Source of the DNA: Eretmocerus hayati
Lineage: Eukaryota > Arthropoda > Insecta > Hymenoptera > Aphelinidae
Length of the DNA stretch: 64,000 nucleotides
Assembly (NCBI GenBank): GCA_029851415.1
Contig: CM056744.1
Coordinates: forward strand, 104,317,338 to 104,381,337
Direction of reading: 5' to 3'
The notes under the pieces were generated by a model. That model ran no database searches. It saw only the letters and a program-made list of their open reading frames with translations, and was not told where the DNA came from. The first letter of the stretch is position 1. The number at the start of each line of letters is the position of its first letter. The position numbers and the translations under genes are program-made. Positions 1 through 12,210 of the stretch are shown here, piece by piece.

Positions 1-2125
1 CAACTCCCCTTGCGGTTTTCGGGAGAAGTCAAACCGCCGAGCGCCAGTCTCGGGACCAGTGTTCTCCCTACCGACTTCTGGCCTAAGCCCAGGTACGGTG
101 TCCCAGTAACTGGGGCCGGGGGGGGTCCTCACACCCCGGGACGTGAGGTCCCCTTGCGGTAAAGTACCCGTGCGGTTTAGGGTCCGGGTTACAGCGCCTA
201 GGCACTGCTTCCCTCGCCCTCCTCTTCCACTTCTGTTCTCATCCTCAGAGCTTCCTTCCGTGCCAAGAAGGCCCTCTCCGCAAACTTACAAAATGCCCCG
301 AACGATTTCCTCCCATCCATAACCCCACTCACGTTCCAATTGCCATCATCATCCCGTATCACACCCATACTTCCCAAGTCACGCAAATCGTTATACAACT
401 CACGCTCACACAACACATGCATCCAATCCTCCCGTTCATACCCACACACACATCTGGGCGTGCCACTTAGCCTTCTTTCAAAGAGGAACCCGTTGAAGTT
501 CCGTGACCTGTGAGTAGACACAGGGCATGGAAGGACGGTTCAAACAGGCCTCTAGGGATGCCATTGTAACCGAGGGATCTACGGGGATATGGAAATGGTA
601 GGGTTCTGTTCCTTAAATGATCAGAAAATGCCGGATTTACATAGAAATATGATAAACTATTTATTAAGATCAAATACAGCAGTTGAATCTGTAAATAGAA
701 AAATAGATGAATGAATTGGTGTTGCGGTGTCAGTGTGTGTGTGTGTGTGTGTGCGTGCGTGTGTGCGTGTGTGCGTGTGTGCGTGTGTGCGTGTGTGTGT
801 GTGTGTGTGTACAAAGTGCGGTCTAGCCATTATACGGAGGTTATGAGCAGGTATTCTTACGGGGACTCTAAGGCCACGAGAGAGCTTCTCTCGGGCGGGG
901 AAAACGCGGGGCTGGCCGGTGTGTGAGTGAACGGCCCTGATCTCCTCACCTCTAGAGCTCCTAGGGGTGGGGAGAGTTCGGTGCTCTGTCACCATCGCAA
1001 CTCCTGGAGCTCCCAGGTAATTACGGAGGCTCGGTCCGGGTGTGGACGCGTGATCTTTGGCCGACTACTGAGCTCCAATAGCCGGCCATCGGACTACTCC
1101 TTATTCTCAGGGCTCCTGAGGGTAGGGAGGAGTTGCCTGCTGGTGAACCTGCAAGTCATCTCCAAACCAGAGCTCCTGACTTGGAGAGACGAGCGAGTCC
1201 GGTCCGCGAGGCGGACTGGTGAAACCGTCGCGATCCACGACTTATAATGGCATGGATCTGCGACGCGGTGGCTCGAGAGTGTCGCTCTGACGGGGGGAAT
1301 CGGCGCCTGCTGGCCCGTACACGTCTGTGCGAGCGCACCGAAACCTTACCGGTTGCGAACGGTGAAGGGGTGCTCGTCACACCATCCACTAGAGTTACTC
1401 TCCTGATGAAGGCATAAGTGGCACGCCCGTTCTCAGTATTCTCCCATCTTTTATGCCACTCCACCCTCACATTCACCTCGATCATATCCTCCAGCTCGTC
1501 TCGAGACGATCAATCCATATGCCACATCCCTATCCAATAAATCTGTCGGTCGAAATTCGACATTCTTCCTTACTCTCCCCATTGTTGCACGTCTCCTGCA
1601 TTCCAGGTCCCACGGGGTCCATCCCGCGAGAACCTGGAGTGCCTCAGTGGAGACCGTGCGGCATGTCCTGAGACATGCCGAGAGGAAAACCCTCTGGCAG
1701 GAATTGAGTGCCACACGCGCAGTTCTATATACGAGGCGATCCGCCCACAGACTTGCCCCATACAGTGCCACACTCTTGAAAAGACCATTCACACATCAAT
1801 TTACCCCTTTCATTCTCACACCCCAGTTTTTCTTCAGGACTCTCCTGAATTTCCCCGACGAACTTGCAGATTTTTGGTCTGAGCCTCCACAAGTGTGGGG
1901 CAAAGGAGAGTCTCTGACCCACGTGTATACCCAAGTATTTTTTTCACTTACATACTTTATCTTTCTCGCAGTTCCATTCATATCCACAGTCACACTCCTA
2001 TAATCAACATTCAGAAACCCTTTCATCAATATACACACTGTCTTTTCATCACTCACATCCACTACCGCTTCCACACCCCATTCGTACACTATCTTCATCG
2101 ATGCCAATGACGGACGATGAGTGCT
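1..2125 (-). mobile_element. R1-like non-LTR retrotransposon, decayed 3' portion
   Basis: The minus strand, read from about 2125 down, encodes consecutive pieces of a LINE polyprotein in shifting frames. First comes the post-catalytic RT region, with a segment like DEKTVCILMKG near 2060-2030 and then KYVSEK-(Y)LG-type residues near 1950. Next is the stretch with VALYGASLW, QR and TVSTEALQVLAG between 1792 and 1560, typical of R1-clade elements. Then WHKRWENTENGRATYAFI lies near 1465-1410. A C-terminal Cys-rich knuckle, CVCGYEREDWMHVLCE, lies near 455-410. Stops and frameshifts separate the pieces, so this is dead. The RT catalytic block itself is missing, so the copy is 5'-truncated. The last 200 bases would be 3' UTR. 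Clade assignment is by eye from motif order and is moderately sure. Confidence 0.75.
733..810. repeat. (GT)n/(GTGC)n microsatellite inside the LINE remnant
   Basis: Alternating GT with interspersed GC steps for about 78 bases. It interrupts the LINE pseudogene. Open frames across it are artefacts of the repeat. Confidence 0.95.
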
Positions 2126-2460
2126 ATCAACCTCCACCGGAGTCCACCAGTGCCACCGAATGCCACTAGGGCCATCGAATCCCACGACTGCCACCGACTG
2201 CCACCGCATGCTACCTGAAATTCCATTGACTGCTAATGTTCCTCCACCGAACTCCACCGTTATTCCACCGTTATTCCATCGTTCCTCCACCTCATAAATT
2301 ACGATATTAGATCTACAGTTTAACGATATCTTCACAAAGTGCCATGTTCTTCCACTTTTTCTCCAAAGAATGCCACCGACTTCCACCGATCTGCAAACAT
2401 TCTTCCACTGAATGCCGCCGTATTCCAATGACCGTCGCCGAGGACCACTGACTGCCACTT
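2126..2460. repeat. Degenerate short tandem repeat, CCACCG-type
   Basis: Variants of a roughly 10-12 base unit such as TGCCACCGAATGCCAC recur with drift across the whole interval, changing to TTCCACCGTTATTCCACC in the middle. It begins where LINE similarity ends. No protein signal is credible here, because the open frames simply follow the repeat. Confidence 0.7.
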
Positions 2461-4261
2461 TTTTGTGGCTCCAAGAGACTCAATAGTCTATCAACATTAA
2501 ACAACTCAAATTATTTTCTTAACATAATACCCAAGTTCAAGATATTTTCAACAATATCAAATTCCTACCTTCATTATCAATATAATTTCTGATATTCAAT
2601 TCTCCTTCTCTTGGAAAATCTTCTAATCTCTGCATTGAAGTATTATCATAAAAAAGAAACGGAAAAGTCTAGAATTTCTAATGGGTAATGGTCCAAGAAA
2701 CTTTTTCATTATAAAGTTTCTGATTTCATAATTTTTCATGTATTACAGATACATAATATAATGATTGTTCATTGAATCAATGAATATCTGCAATTGGCAA
2801 TGATTAAGTCAACTATACAGTTTGTAGAATCTCACCCTTGGCCAAATTATTCCTTCCCCTACTTAATGTTCATACACCTGGGAGAATGTATGAAATGAAA
2901 ATATATTTACGTTGAGTGAGGGTAATCTGATCCTCATTCAAACGATTGACCTTGAACAATTTCTGGTGGTGTGTCAAATCAAATTCTGCATAAATTTGAA
3001 AAACCTTTTATCTTTCCTAAATTGCTACTAGAATCCCTGAGACTTCATCTCAATTCTGAAATGTTGAAGATGAGGTTACGATTAACAAAACAGCAAAACG
3101 GTCTGATTTGAATTCAAATAAATAGCCCAGGAAGGGAGAGCTTCTCCAGATTCGTGCAAAATTTATGTCAGGTGAATGTACATACATCACAGAAAACTCA
3201 TTAAAATGTTATTAGATTCAATTCGGTGAAACAATCATCCCCAAAGACATACTTCTGAAAATCCAACAAAACAATACCCCGATGAACAATAAAAATCATT
3301 ATCCTCTCTTCCATTATCTTGGCAAATTAGCTTGAATTAATTAAAATACTAATTCTCATCGTAATCATCTATAATCATTAGTCACTAATTCCCCTCTCCT
3401 TTCCCACCACCTCAGAGTCTTTATAATCGAACCGTAATCCACTAACAAACGTAAGTGTCCAAACAACGAAAATGTATCACCACTCCCAACACCAATACTC
3501 ACTAATAATCTCTAAATATCATTAGGCTCACGAAAATTACTGTATTATAAATCATATTCACCAAAGGGCAATAACCAAGAAATATAATGACACAAAATTT
3601 TCAATAATTTCAACTGAAAACGAGCGTTGAGAGTACACACCTTCCGATATACACAGCAATCACATATCTGAAAAATGGCTATTATGTACAGAGAGAGTAC
3701 CCAAAAGATATATATATATATATATATGGAAAGAGTTGAAAACTTTACTCATGGGGATGGTTGCTCTTTTCGTCCAATGTTCGCGTTTGTTGCAATCATT
3801 TATAACGAGCAAAGTTTCACCGACTCTTCCCTCTCTTATACTCACTCTTTCCAACAGTATAAATGCAATAAAAGCGGCTATACCATATAAGCTTGGCCAT
3901 TCAAAGGTCGTTAATTGCACGTGATAATTACGGTTAATCGCCTGACCCCATATACCCTTACTCTCCAAAAACTGAATGTTGTAGTATATATAGCCTCGAG
4001 GTATATCGTCGCGCTACTTATAGTAGATATATCTTGCAACATTCGTTTTCCCAGGCTAGTCATCGCGGTTTTTTCACACCCAGTTCCATTGTACTTCGTT
4101 GACTTATAATAAATCATCCACAATTCATACATTATTTATCATATTTTCATATTTTATCTGTAATTTTCTTCTATTTCGCATTCAAATGGTGATTGGCATT
4201 GTGAGCATGGGTGGAATTTCTTTTTTTTTTTTTTTTGGATTTGGTCACTCATGTTAACAAT
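2461..4261. other. AT-rich stretch with no recognised gene
   Basis: I see no coding signal. There is a pure (AT)n run at 3708-3727 and a T-run at about 4215-4234, just outside the Penelope palindrome. Confidence 0.6.
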
Positions 4262-4315
4262 AATGGGTATAGTTAACGATCGATTTAATGAGTCAAGGGT
4301 TGTTCTTCTAAAAGT

Positions 4316-4354
4316 GGCACAACGTTTCGGCGGCTGTTTTCCGCCCTTATCAAG
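4316..4354 (-). ncRNA. Hammerhead-like motif, left Penelope arm
   Basis: Reverse-complement twin of the motif at 7074-7112: a UUGAUAA core, a 5-bp GGCGG/CCGCC helix and GAAAC. See the right copy for the base-by-base reading. The core departs from the active consensus, so activity is doubtful. Confidence 0.5.
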
Positions 4355-4966
4355 TGCCTGTAAATTTATTATAAATAACATCACAAATTGGTAACATCTC
4401 GTCAATGGGTGTCCTTCAAAATACAAACCTTACAGTTACTATCACATTAATCACATAAGTGATAAGTCAGTCTCATAAATCCTTATCTTTAACCTGTTAC
4501 AAAATTATTATGTTGAGATGTAGGCATTTATCGATATTCAAAATGAGGTTATGTTACAAGAAATCTCACCATACTCTGTACATACTTTCGACTATTACTG
4601 AACACAACATGACTATTGCACATATCACTTCATAATATATCCACTAGTGGGTTATAATACGTATTTTTCATGGTTCTTTGGGGTGTTAAATAAACCATGG
4701 AGATGCATGGTTTCTTGGAGGTTGCACTCTCATTAGTGAGTTGATGTTTTGAAACTCTCGTTGTCGTCTGCAACCTCTAGAAACAGCTGACTACTTGATG
4801 CGCATGATCGATATTCAAGGCATGCTAGATCAGTATAGATGGCTTGCATCACTTAAGGCGCGTAGATTCAAATCATGAGCAATGAGATGGACACATATTG
4901 CACAACTATAATACTACCCAAATTCTAAAAATGTCAGTAACAAACCAATTTGCTGAAAGGAAGAGT

Positions 4967-5703
4967 TTACATGGTTTTGTTTTTCATCTTTTGGATCAAT
5001 GAACTATACACTGCTTTCAAATTCTTCGTATCAGTATTAACATTAATTGAATTGTTCTGTAAATTTATATGCAACATTTCTGAAATGTTGCGTTTAAGCC
5101 AATGAGTTTCTTTATCTAAAATTTTGGGTTCTTTGAAATTGAAAGCGTGATTGTTATTCTTCATATGATCATGTATAACATAGTTTTGCTTAGTAGGATT
5201 TTTTGAGCTGCGTATATGTTCTGTGATCCTATCTCCCATTTTCCTTTTCGTCTGACCTACATATGTAGCATCACAGTTATTGCACTCAAGTTTATAAACT
5301 AAATTAGTTTGCTCAAATGGATCAGTACAATCTTTGCCTCTACGTATGATATTCAACTTATTGTGGATTCTAGGTACTGTTGCGATGTTGACATCTCGCA
5401 AGCTCTTTGATACATTCTCATAAAATCCTCTGATGTACGGAACACAAACCACCATTTTTTTATTGTTATTGAACGTGTTTTCTGCAACTGTGTTATTGGG
5501 GTTGAACTTGGTCAAAAGTCTTTTTTCAATATGGAAATTGATGAAACTATGTGGGTAACCATTATCTGTTAGAATCTCTCTGACTAACTGAAGATTCTTA
5601 TTGTGGAATCGTTTCTCTGAGAGTGAAATAGCTTTGTCCACCATGGAAAATACCATTCCTCTCTTTTGTGAAAACGGGTGGTTGGAATTGAAATTTAGAA
5701 TCC
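4967..5703 (-). pseudogene. Penelope-like GIY-YIG endonuclease region, left copy
   Basis: Read on the minus strand from the palindrome centre, this encodes about 245 residues ending in MKNKTM, the same protein as the right copy. It starts after the RT catalytic core, with residues around NSNHPFSQKRGMVFSMVDKA that resemble the RT-to-linker region of Penelope-like elements. It contains VYKLECNNCDATYVGQT, that is GIY-like and YIG-like blocks with the CxxC spaced between them that marks Penelope endonucleases, followed by DRITEH with the expected arginine. The frame is open, but RT and the N-terminus are absent, so it cannot be autonomous. Upstream open sequence beyond the spacer comes from reading into the other arm. 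Confidence 0.85.
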
Positions 5704-5724
5704 TATCAGAATAAGTTTGCTTGT

Positions 5725-6461
5725 GGATTCTAAATTTCAATTCCAACCACCCGTTTTCACAAAAGAGAGGAATGGTATTTTCCATGGTGGACAAAGCTAT
5801 TTCACTCTCAGAGAAACGATTCCACAATAAGAATCTTCAGTTAGTCAGAGAGATTCTAACAGATAATGGTTACCCACATAGTTTCATCAATTTCCATATT
5901 GAAAAAAGACTTTTGACCAAGTTCAACCCCAATAACACAGTTGCAGAAAACACGTTCAATAACAATAAAAAAATGGTGGTTTGTGTTCCGTACATCAGAG
6001 GATTTTATGAGAATGTATCAAAGAGCTTGCGAGATGTCAACATCGCAACAGTACCTAGAATCCACAATAAGTTGAATATCATACGTAGAGGCAAAGATTG
6101 TACTGATCCATTTGAGCAAACTAATTTAGTTTATAAACTTGAGTGCAATAACTGTGATGCTACATATGTAGGTCAGACGAAAAGGAAAATGGGAGATAGG
6201 ATCACAGAACATATACGCAGCTCAAAAAATCCTACTAAGCAAAACTATGTTATACATGATCATATGAAGAATAACAATCACGCTTTCAATTTCAAAGAAC
6301 CCAAAATTTTAGATAAAGAAACTCATTGGCTTAAACGCAACATTTCAGAAATGTTGCATATAAATTTACAGAACAATTCAATTAATGTTAATACTGATAC
6401 GAAGAATTTGAAAGCAGTGTATAGTTCATTGATCCAAAAGATGAAAAACAAAACCATGTAA
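5725..6461 (+). pseudogene. Penelope-like GIY-YIG endonuclease region, right copy
   Basis: An open frame of about 245 residues to a TAA at 6459-6461. The first 60 residues match the end of the RT and linker of Penelope-like elements (FSMVDKAISLSEKRFHNKN, then LTDNGYP). The endonuclease domain lies at roughly residues 135-215: VYKLECNNC is the GIY-like block with a zinc-binding CxxC, TYVGQT is the YIG block, DRITEH supplies the arginine, and a His-rich stretch IHDHMKNNNH follows. In intact elements this domain nicks target DNA to prime reverse transcription. No ATG start is credible at the arm edge, and the piece is a 5'-truncated copy whose coding part is still undamaged, which suggests a young insertion. 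Confidence 0.85.
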
Positions 6462-7073
6462 ACTCTCCCTTTCAGCAAATTGGTTTGTTACTGACATTTT
6501 TAGAATTTGGGTAGTATTATAGTTGTGCAATATGTGTCCATCTCATTGCTCATGATTTGAATCTACGCGCCTTAAGTGATGCAAGCCATCTATACTGATC
6601 TAGCATGCCTTGAATATCGATCATGCGCATCAAGTAGTCAGCTGTTTCTAGAGGTTGCAGACGACAACGAGAGTTTCAAAACATCAACTCACTAATGAGA
6701 GTGCAACCTCCAAGAAACCATGCATCTCCATGGTTTATTTAACACCCCAAAGAACCATGAAAAATACGTATTATAACCCACTAGTGGATATATTATGAAG
6801 TGATATGTGCAATAGTCATGTTGTGTTCAGTAATAGTCGAAAGTATGTACAGAGTATGGTGAGATTTCTTGTAACATAACCTCATTTTGAATATCGATAA
6901 ATGCCTACATCTCAACATAATAATTTTGTAACAGGTTAAAGATAAGGATTTATGAGACTGACTTATCACTTATGTGATTAATGTGATAGTAACTGTAAGG
7001 TTTGTATTTTGAAGGACACCCATTGACGAGATGTTACCAATTTGTGATGTTATTTATAATAAATTTACAGGCA

Positions 7074-7112
7074 CTTGATAAGGGCGGAAAACAGCCGCCG
7101 AAACGTTGTGCC
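7074..7112 (+). ncRNA. Hammerhead-like motif, right Penelope arm
   Basis: The order is UUGAUAA, an extra G, helix II GGCGG-AAAACAG-CCGCC, then GAAAC GUUGUG. Compared with the hammerhead core CUGANGA...GAAA, C3 is U and G8 is A, the two bases that normally pair with each other, so a U-A pair would replace C-G. The triplet at the expected cleavage site reads GUG, which breaks the NUH rule. Penelope-like elements are known to carry minimal hammerhead motifs in their repeats, and the position in the noncoding tail fits. I read it as a decayed or variant ribozyme. Confidence 0.5.
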
Positions 7113-7166
7113 ACTTTTAGAAGAACAACCCTTGACTCATTAAATCGATCGTTAACTATACCCATT

Positions 7167-10100
7167 CTTTTTTTTTTTTTTGTTATCTAACGCCAAAAGA
7201 AAATATCGATATTAGATTCCTTCCAATTCAAGAAACAGATTCAGCTCGTGTTATGTTTCATTTTTCCGCATTGATAGAAGACAAAAAAAAGAAGAAAAAA
7301 TACACAAATAACAGAAGCTATCTGCTCATATCTCGGTGTAGAAAAACATTGAGGTGAATATACTATCGATGGTCAACATAGATATCTATCGATATATATC
7401 GAACGTGAAATAGGATTCGAGTACAGAAGCTTTTAGAAAACAGGATCTGGCAGCTCGAGGTAGAATAGAAAATGATGGCGCTCTTGGAAAAATAAATAAT
7501 CACGAAGAAACTAGAGTAGACCGAGAATCCGAGTACAATTACACGCTATGCCAGACTCTGCGGTTCTCGAATAGACGTATTTTTCTTATATCTATATGTG
7601 TGTGTTCTGGGGAGGGGTGTAAAGAGGGTAGGATTGTATGTAGGTGTAGTAGTATATAGGATGAAGGAAGAGGGATGCCCGCAACGAGTGCTCTCGTTTT
7701 TCACGAATCTACATTTCAAATTTGCCGCGCGTGGAGGTTGGTTGGTGATACACAAAGAACAAAAGAAGTCCCTAAGGGAAGCCCTTCTCGATTTGTACCT
7801 TGTATTATGGCAGCCTTTGTATTGTAGGTGGCATTTGGCAGTACATAGCTATATCGGCTATCTGATGGATGGAATAGATCTTCGGTCTTGCTTTTGGCAT
7901 TTGCGCGGTATAATCAAGCTAGGATTATACAGAGAGAAAAAAAATGATCGTTTGGCTGGCGTTGCTTTGATTCCGAATCAATTTTCTTGAAAGTTGCTAA
8001 AAAATACAGAAGTGAAATCCTAATCTGAAATCCCATGCCGTATATAGCCAGTAGGGCGAACCAAAGAAAAAGCAGAAATACGAAGCGAAATTAGCAAGGA
8101 AAAGGTATCGAATCAGATACATTCTCATCCAAATCGGTATTAATTTTAACAAAAATTTTGAGGCTCTTGCTAAGACCTAGAATATTATTTCTGAGTGCCC
8201 AACGGGTATTATTTTCATATTCACATACACAACATTACCATCCGAGGTCGTATCGATTCTCGAAAAAACCCTCTTTTTGGCCCATCCTAATGATCAGTCT
8301 TCAAAATTGAGATTGCATGAGAATCGAAGTCGAACGAATATTTTCGAAGGAGGTAAAATAAAAATGTGAATAACCGAAATAGTCGAGTGTGGAATCCCTG
8401 AGACGAGATTGAATCTAGGATTTTTGAAGCAGGAATTTCTTACTGCGGTCAAATTTGTTTAAGTGGGAACTGAATGGGCAAATATTTTTCGCCGAAGTGA
8501 AGAAGTTTTAGGAACTGAAAATATTAATTAGATCAGAATTCAAAGGAAAAAGTGACGAATGACCAATGCTCGAGTTCGGCAGATATCCTCAAATTTGGCT
8601 CGTGAACTACCGAGTCGTGAACCATCCCACTCACAGTTAGAGCCGGTTTCTTTCCCATTTAGAAGATTTTTCCCAAGGATCAGAGATTTTCTTTTCACTA
8701 ACAGGGAATTTCCAATCAACCAAGTCCCACCCACAGAGGTTCGACTGGACTTTTAGATTTTAACCCATTTCTAAGGTTCGGCACTCAAAAAATTTATCTC
8801 AGCATTGTGTTGTTGATCAAAAGTAACGAAAAATTACTCGAATCAACATTGATTCTTTGGAAATTCAGCCTTGGCACAAATCAAGTTCACCATATGTTAT
8901 AGATACTGTATTCGAAAACATCTGGCATGAGGGTGACAGAAATTATTTGAAATGATGAACATGAGAGTAAAGTTATTCACGGTCTCGCGAATAATTCTAG
9001 AATTTCTCACGAGTCTTAATGTGATTTAGTCTCATTCCTGGATGGCTATTGAATCTGATACTGAGGATGAGCATTGTTGAGGAAACAAATTTTCCCCGAA
9101 TTTCTTCAACTCATTATGACAATAATATCATGTAGCTTGACAAAAACTTGAAAAGACCGTCAAGATAATAATGATCGACTTCTCTACCTTGTCATTCTAT
9201 GAATTCAGATCGGGATCAAGATTGACCCCCTGAAGTAATACAGGGTCCCAGAAATTCCACAAGGAATATGTTATTTCATCTTAGATATGATTTATTGCTA
9301 TATTGGAGGACAAAACTATCAGAATACATAATCTTAGATGTAGTTGGATTCAAAACTCCTGTCCCAAACTACCTTTTAGTCCGAATTTTCTACAAGCCGT
9401 GGAAACTTCATAATTTCTGCGTGTCAGGCTCAAATTTTTTTTCTTTCCGTCTTTAAGAAATAAGCTGGTGGCAGTCTTAGACAAAATTTTAGGAATCAGA
9501 ATCTCCAGTCATTGGACAAAAAGTTGGGATCGCTAGAAGACTGTAGTTATTAGATATGATGAAAATTTTTCTTACCCCAACGATCAAATAAATGATCTGT
9601 CGAATGTGATGGCTGTCAAGAGACAGAATTGAGACTACACAATACAAAATGGCGTATCGTTTTGTCGAAAACTCAGTGTCACAATAGATCAGTCTCAACA
9701 TCGTTCTGATCAATCCTCAAATTAATATTTGCGAAGCCATGACCCATTATAATCTTGTTCCATTATGAACATTGATTTGAAGACTGAGTTGATTCAAAAT
9801 TCTCTAAAAAAAGAAACCATAATCCCGCTATATTCAAAGGTCACTTGGTCTTGCAAACATTTCATATTTTCTGATAAATTTCCACAAGTATCCCGAATTC
9901 AACTCAATACTGTGAAACCTCATCATTCTATGATCCTAACTAGATCATCTTTTCAAGTCACCAGACTATCTACATCTACAAGGTTTCCCTTGATCAGTCC
10001 AAGAGCTGCAAGAATACGACGTGACCGAGTCCAGATTACACGCTTTCCTCATCGGAAAATCGTCACAGAGACGAATATCAGGTATAACTATACCTATGAC

Positions 10101-10719
10101 AACGGTGAACATCTCACTGATTAGAGGCGAAAGAAAAGAACATTGTGGAGAACGAGAATCGTAGCTTTGTCGTAACGATGTTAAACGCGGGGGTAGCTAC
10201 CAGACTCGTAACGAAGCTACGTGACTGTTTTACCCGTCAGCTTTGAAATTTCTCATGAGATATATACGATGAAGATCTCAACCGTCTATTTCTACAAATA
10301 CAATCGTCTATATGGTGACAGGCTCAGAAAATGAATGAACTAGAGTGTATTGGAATGTTCCATATATAGGGATCAGTTGTAAAATGTACTAGTTGGCTAG
10401 TGCGTGATTTTATCGATGATTGATGAGATTTGAATGATGCGATGTATGCGCTTGTCTGTTGCGTTCATTTATCATTTGTATTTATGTGGAATTGCTACCT
10501 TCGGTTATATCCATGCCATTTGTCATGGGTATTGATTTGTTGTATTCATCTGCACGCATAGGATGACATCTTCGTTTCCTTATTTCTCCGTATCACGTGA
10601 ACGCAAATCCAAGATTTATCAATGTTTCTACTTAAGCTTAGCTCGTTGCTTAACGAAGAAAGGAATATTTTGGTGCTTGAAATCCATCATAGAGAGGAAC
10701 CGTTCTGAATGAGCTAAGT
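7167..10719. other. Long stretch without a recognised gene
   Basis: Open frames occur (for example 7598-7990, 130 codons) but show no family motif, signal peptide, splice context or plausible composition. A short inverted repeat with CGTAGCTT...AAGCTACG lies at about 10150-10225. Nothing else stands out. Confidence 0.5.
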
Positions 10720-11290
10720 GTACCCAACATGCCCCCATATGCTGATCCCAGAACTGGGCATTCGTTGGCTTCGTGCAATTTTTTTTCTGTTATGTTAAAA
10801 TATGAGAAAATTGATGATTTGGGCCACCCCTGGATGATTTCTGCGTCTCCCAGAGAACGTCGAGTGAGTGTTTGCACTTTTTGTGTTTGCCTACTCAAAA
10901 GATCATCGACGAAATCGCGCTTAGGAAAATCGGTGCTAGAAATTTTTGGTTTGATCAATCTTAACGTACTTCAGCGCATTTGATTCCTTTTTTCTTGGAA
11001 ACCCGTTGTTGGAAGTTGCAAAACCTGGATTTGGAGCGGTTTTATGAACAAAATACGGAGATCATTCGCAATTAAGAAGGCCAAAATTGGTATGTACCCA
11101 CAATCCCCCCCCCATGTGGTTATCTCGACAGGGAATGCAGTACGACTGTTTTTCCACCCCGAACGTGTTTATCACGTCAAAAAAGTCAAGAAACAATGTT
11201 TGAGGCCAGTAGAAAGCTCCAAATGCGGCCGCTCGCCGATAAAAACGATCCTATGCACTTTATTCCCGATTTACTTCTCTCCTTGGAGAA
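10720..11290 (+). repeat. Dispersed repeat, copy 1
   Basis: Segments of this interval recur in the same order and orientation at 60530-61210: the TATGTTAAAATATGAGA box, the CAATCTTAACGTACTTCAGC box, ATACGGAGATCATT followed by AAGGCC, and the CCGATTTAC box near the end. The copies are well diverged and carry indels. No coding sequence is shared, so this looks like an old nonautonomous element or LTR-like fragment. It abuts the gag remnant on its right. Confidence 0.6.
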
Positions 11291-11669
11291 AAGTCTTGAA
11301 GAAAGATTCTTGAAGAACTTTTCCAATGTATGATTCGGTCGGCGTCGAGGTCGGTATTCCCTGATGATGTATTTTACTTCTTTTACGAGGTATTTCATAT
11401 TCTTCATCGTCGGATTCCAATTCGCTCCTGACGAAAGACGCAGATGACGCAGATGACTCTCCCTGGACGTAGACGACAGGTTCAACAGGAACCAGTGGTA
11501 TCTCGTGCGCTGTAGGTTGTTGTTCGAAGTGTCGTTGTCCGGCAATGCAGCCTTGACGCGCGGGAACTGCTGCAGGCCATGCATCTTGCACCACGGCTTG
11601 TAGCTCAACAAGATGTTGTTGGCCGTCAACGCGTCCGAGACGCGCAGGAGCTAGTACCTAGAGGGCTGC

Positions 11670-12115
11670 GGCTGGCTGTTCGGCGGGGCGTCCACGACGC
11701 ACAGGAACGGCTACCGGCAGTGGCACTCCGTATGCCACGGGTTGTTGCTCGGCGAGGCATCGTCTGCCGGCTGGATGTCCACGACGTGCAAGAACGGCTA
11801 CGGGCGGCGGTACTCCGTGTACCGCGGATTGTTGCTCGGCGAGGCGTCCACGACGCGCAGGAATGGCTACGGGCGGTGGCGCTCCGTGAAGCCATGGGTC
11901 GTTGCTCGGCGAGTCGTCCACGACGCACAGGAACGGCTGCGAGTGGCGGTACTCCGCGTACCGCGGACTTTTGCTCGGCGAGGTGACGCTGACTGGCGAG
12001 ACGTCCACGACGCGCAGGAACAGGTACGGGTGGCGCCACTTCGTTTACCTCGGGTGGTTGCTCGGCAAGACGCAGAAACGGCTACTGACGGTATATTCTG
12101 TACCACGGCCTGCCG
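11670..12115. repeat. GC-rich coding minisatellite
   Basis: About five or six units, each beginning TTGCTCGGCGAG on the plus strand and carrying GTCCACGACGCGCAGGAA followed by CGGCTACGGGCGGTGG. Starts at about 11735, 11832, 11903, 11971 and 12058 give spacings of 97, 71, 68 and 87 bases. The core is near 69-72 bases and two units carry extra inserts. On the minus strand the unit reads roughly GVPPPVAVPVRRGRLAEQ. Both strands stay open over long runs, a by-product of composition and repeat length. Confidence 0.75.
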
Positions 12116-12210
12116 CACACCAGCGCCGCCTCGGCGTCCAGGATTGACTGGTGATGCTGCAATTTGCCCCCCGGCACCGGCAAGCCGACCGCGTCGCGGC
12201 CGATCAAACT

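Larger units (their letters stand above)
4262..7166. mobile_element. Head-to-head Penelope-like element palindrome
   Basis: Two arms of about 1442 bases (4262-5703 and 5725-7166) are reverse complements with no net indel: position x on the left pairs with 11428-x on the right at every landmark checked. I noticed one mismatch, 4961 against 6467. The spacer is 21 bases (5704-5724). Each arm carries the 3' part of a Penelope-like element: the end of the RT, the linker and a GIY-YIG domain, then a noncoding tail with a hammerhead-like motif. Penelope-like elements are known for 5'-truncated and inverted copies, so this looks like a recent twin insertion. T-runs flank both outer edges in the same orientation, and could be target sequence rather than part of the arms. 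Confidence 0.9.

Noticed and set aside
467..995. His/Thr repeat and Val/Cys repeat open frames
   Set aside because: They are translations of the (GT)n microsatellite and do not represent genes.
7598..7990. 130-codon open frame as a gene
   Set aside because: No motif, signal peptide, promoter or splice context; codon content looks like chance AT-rich sequence.
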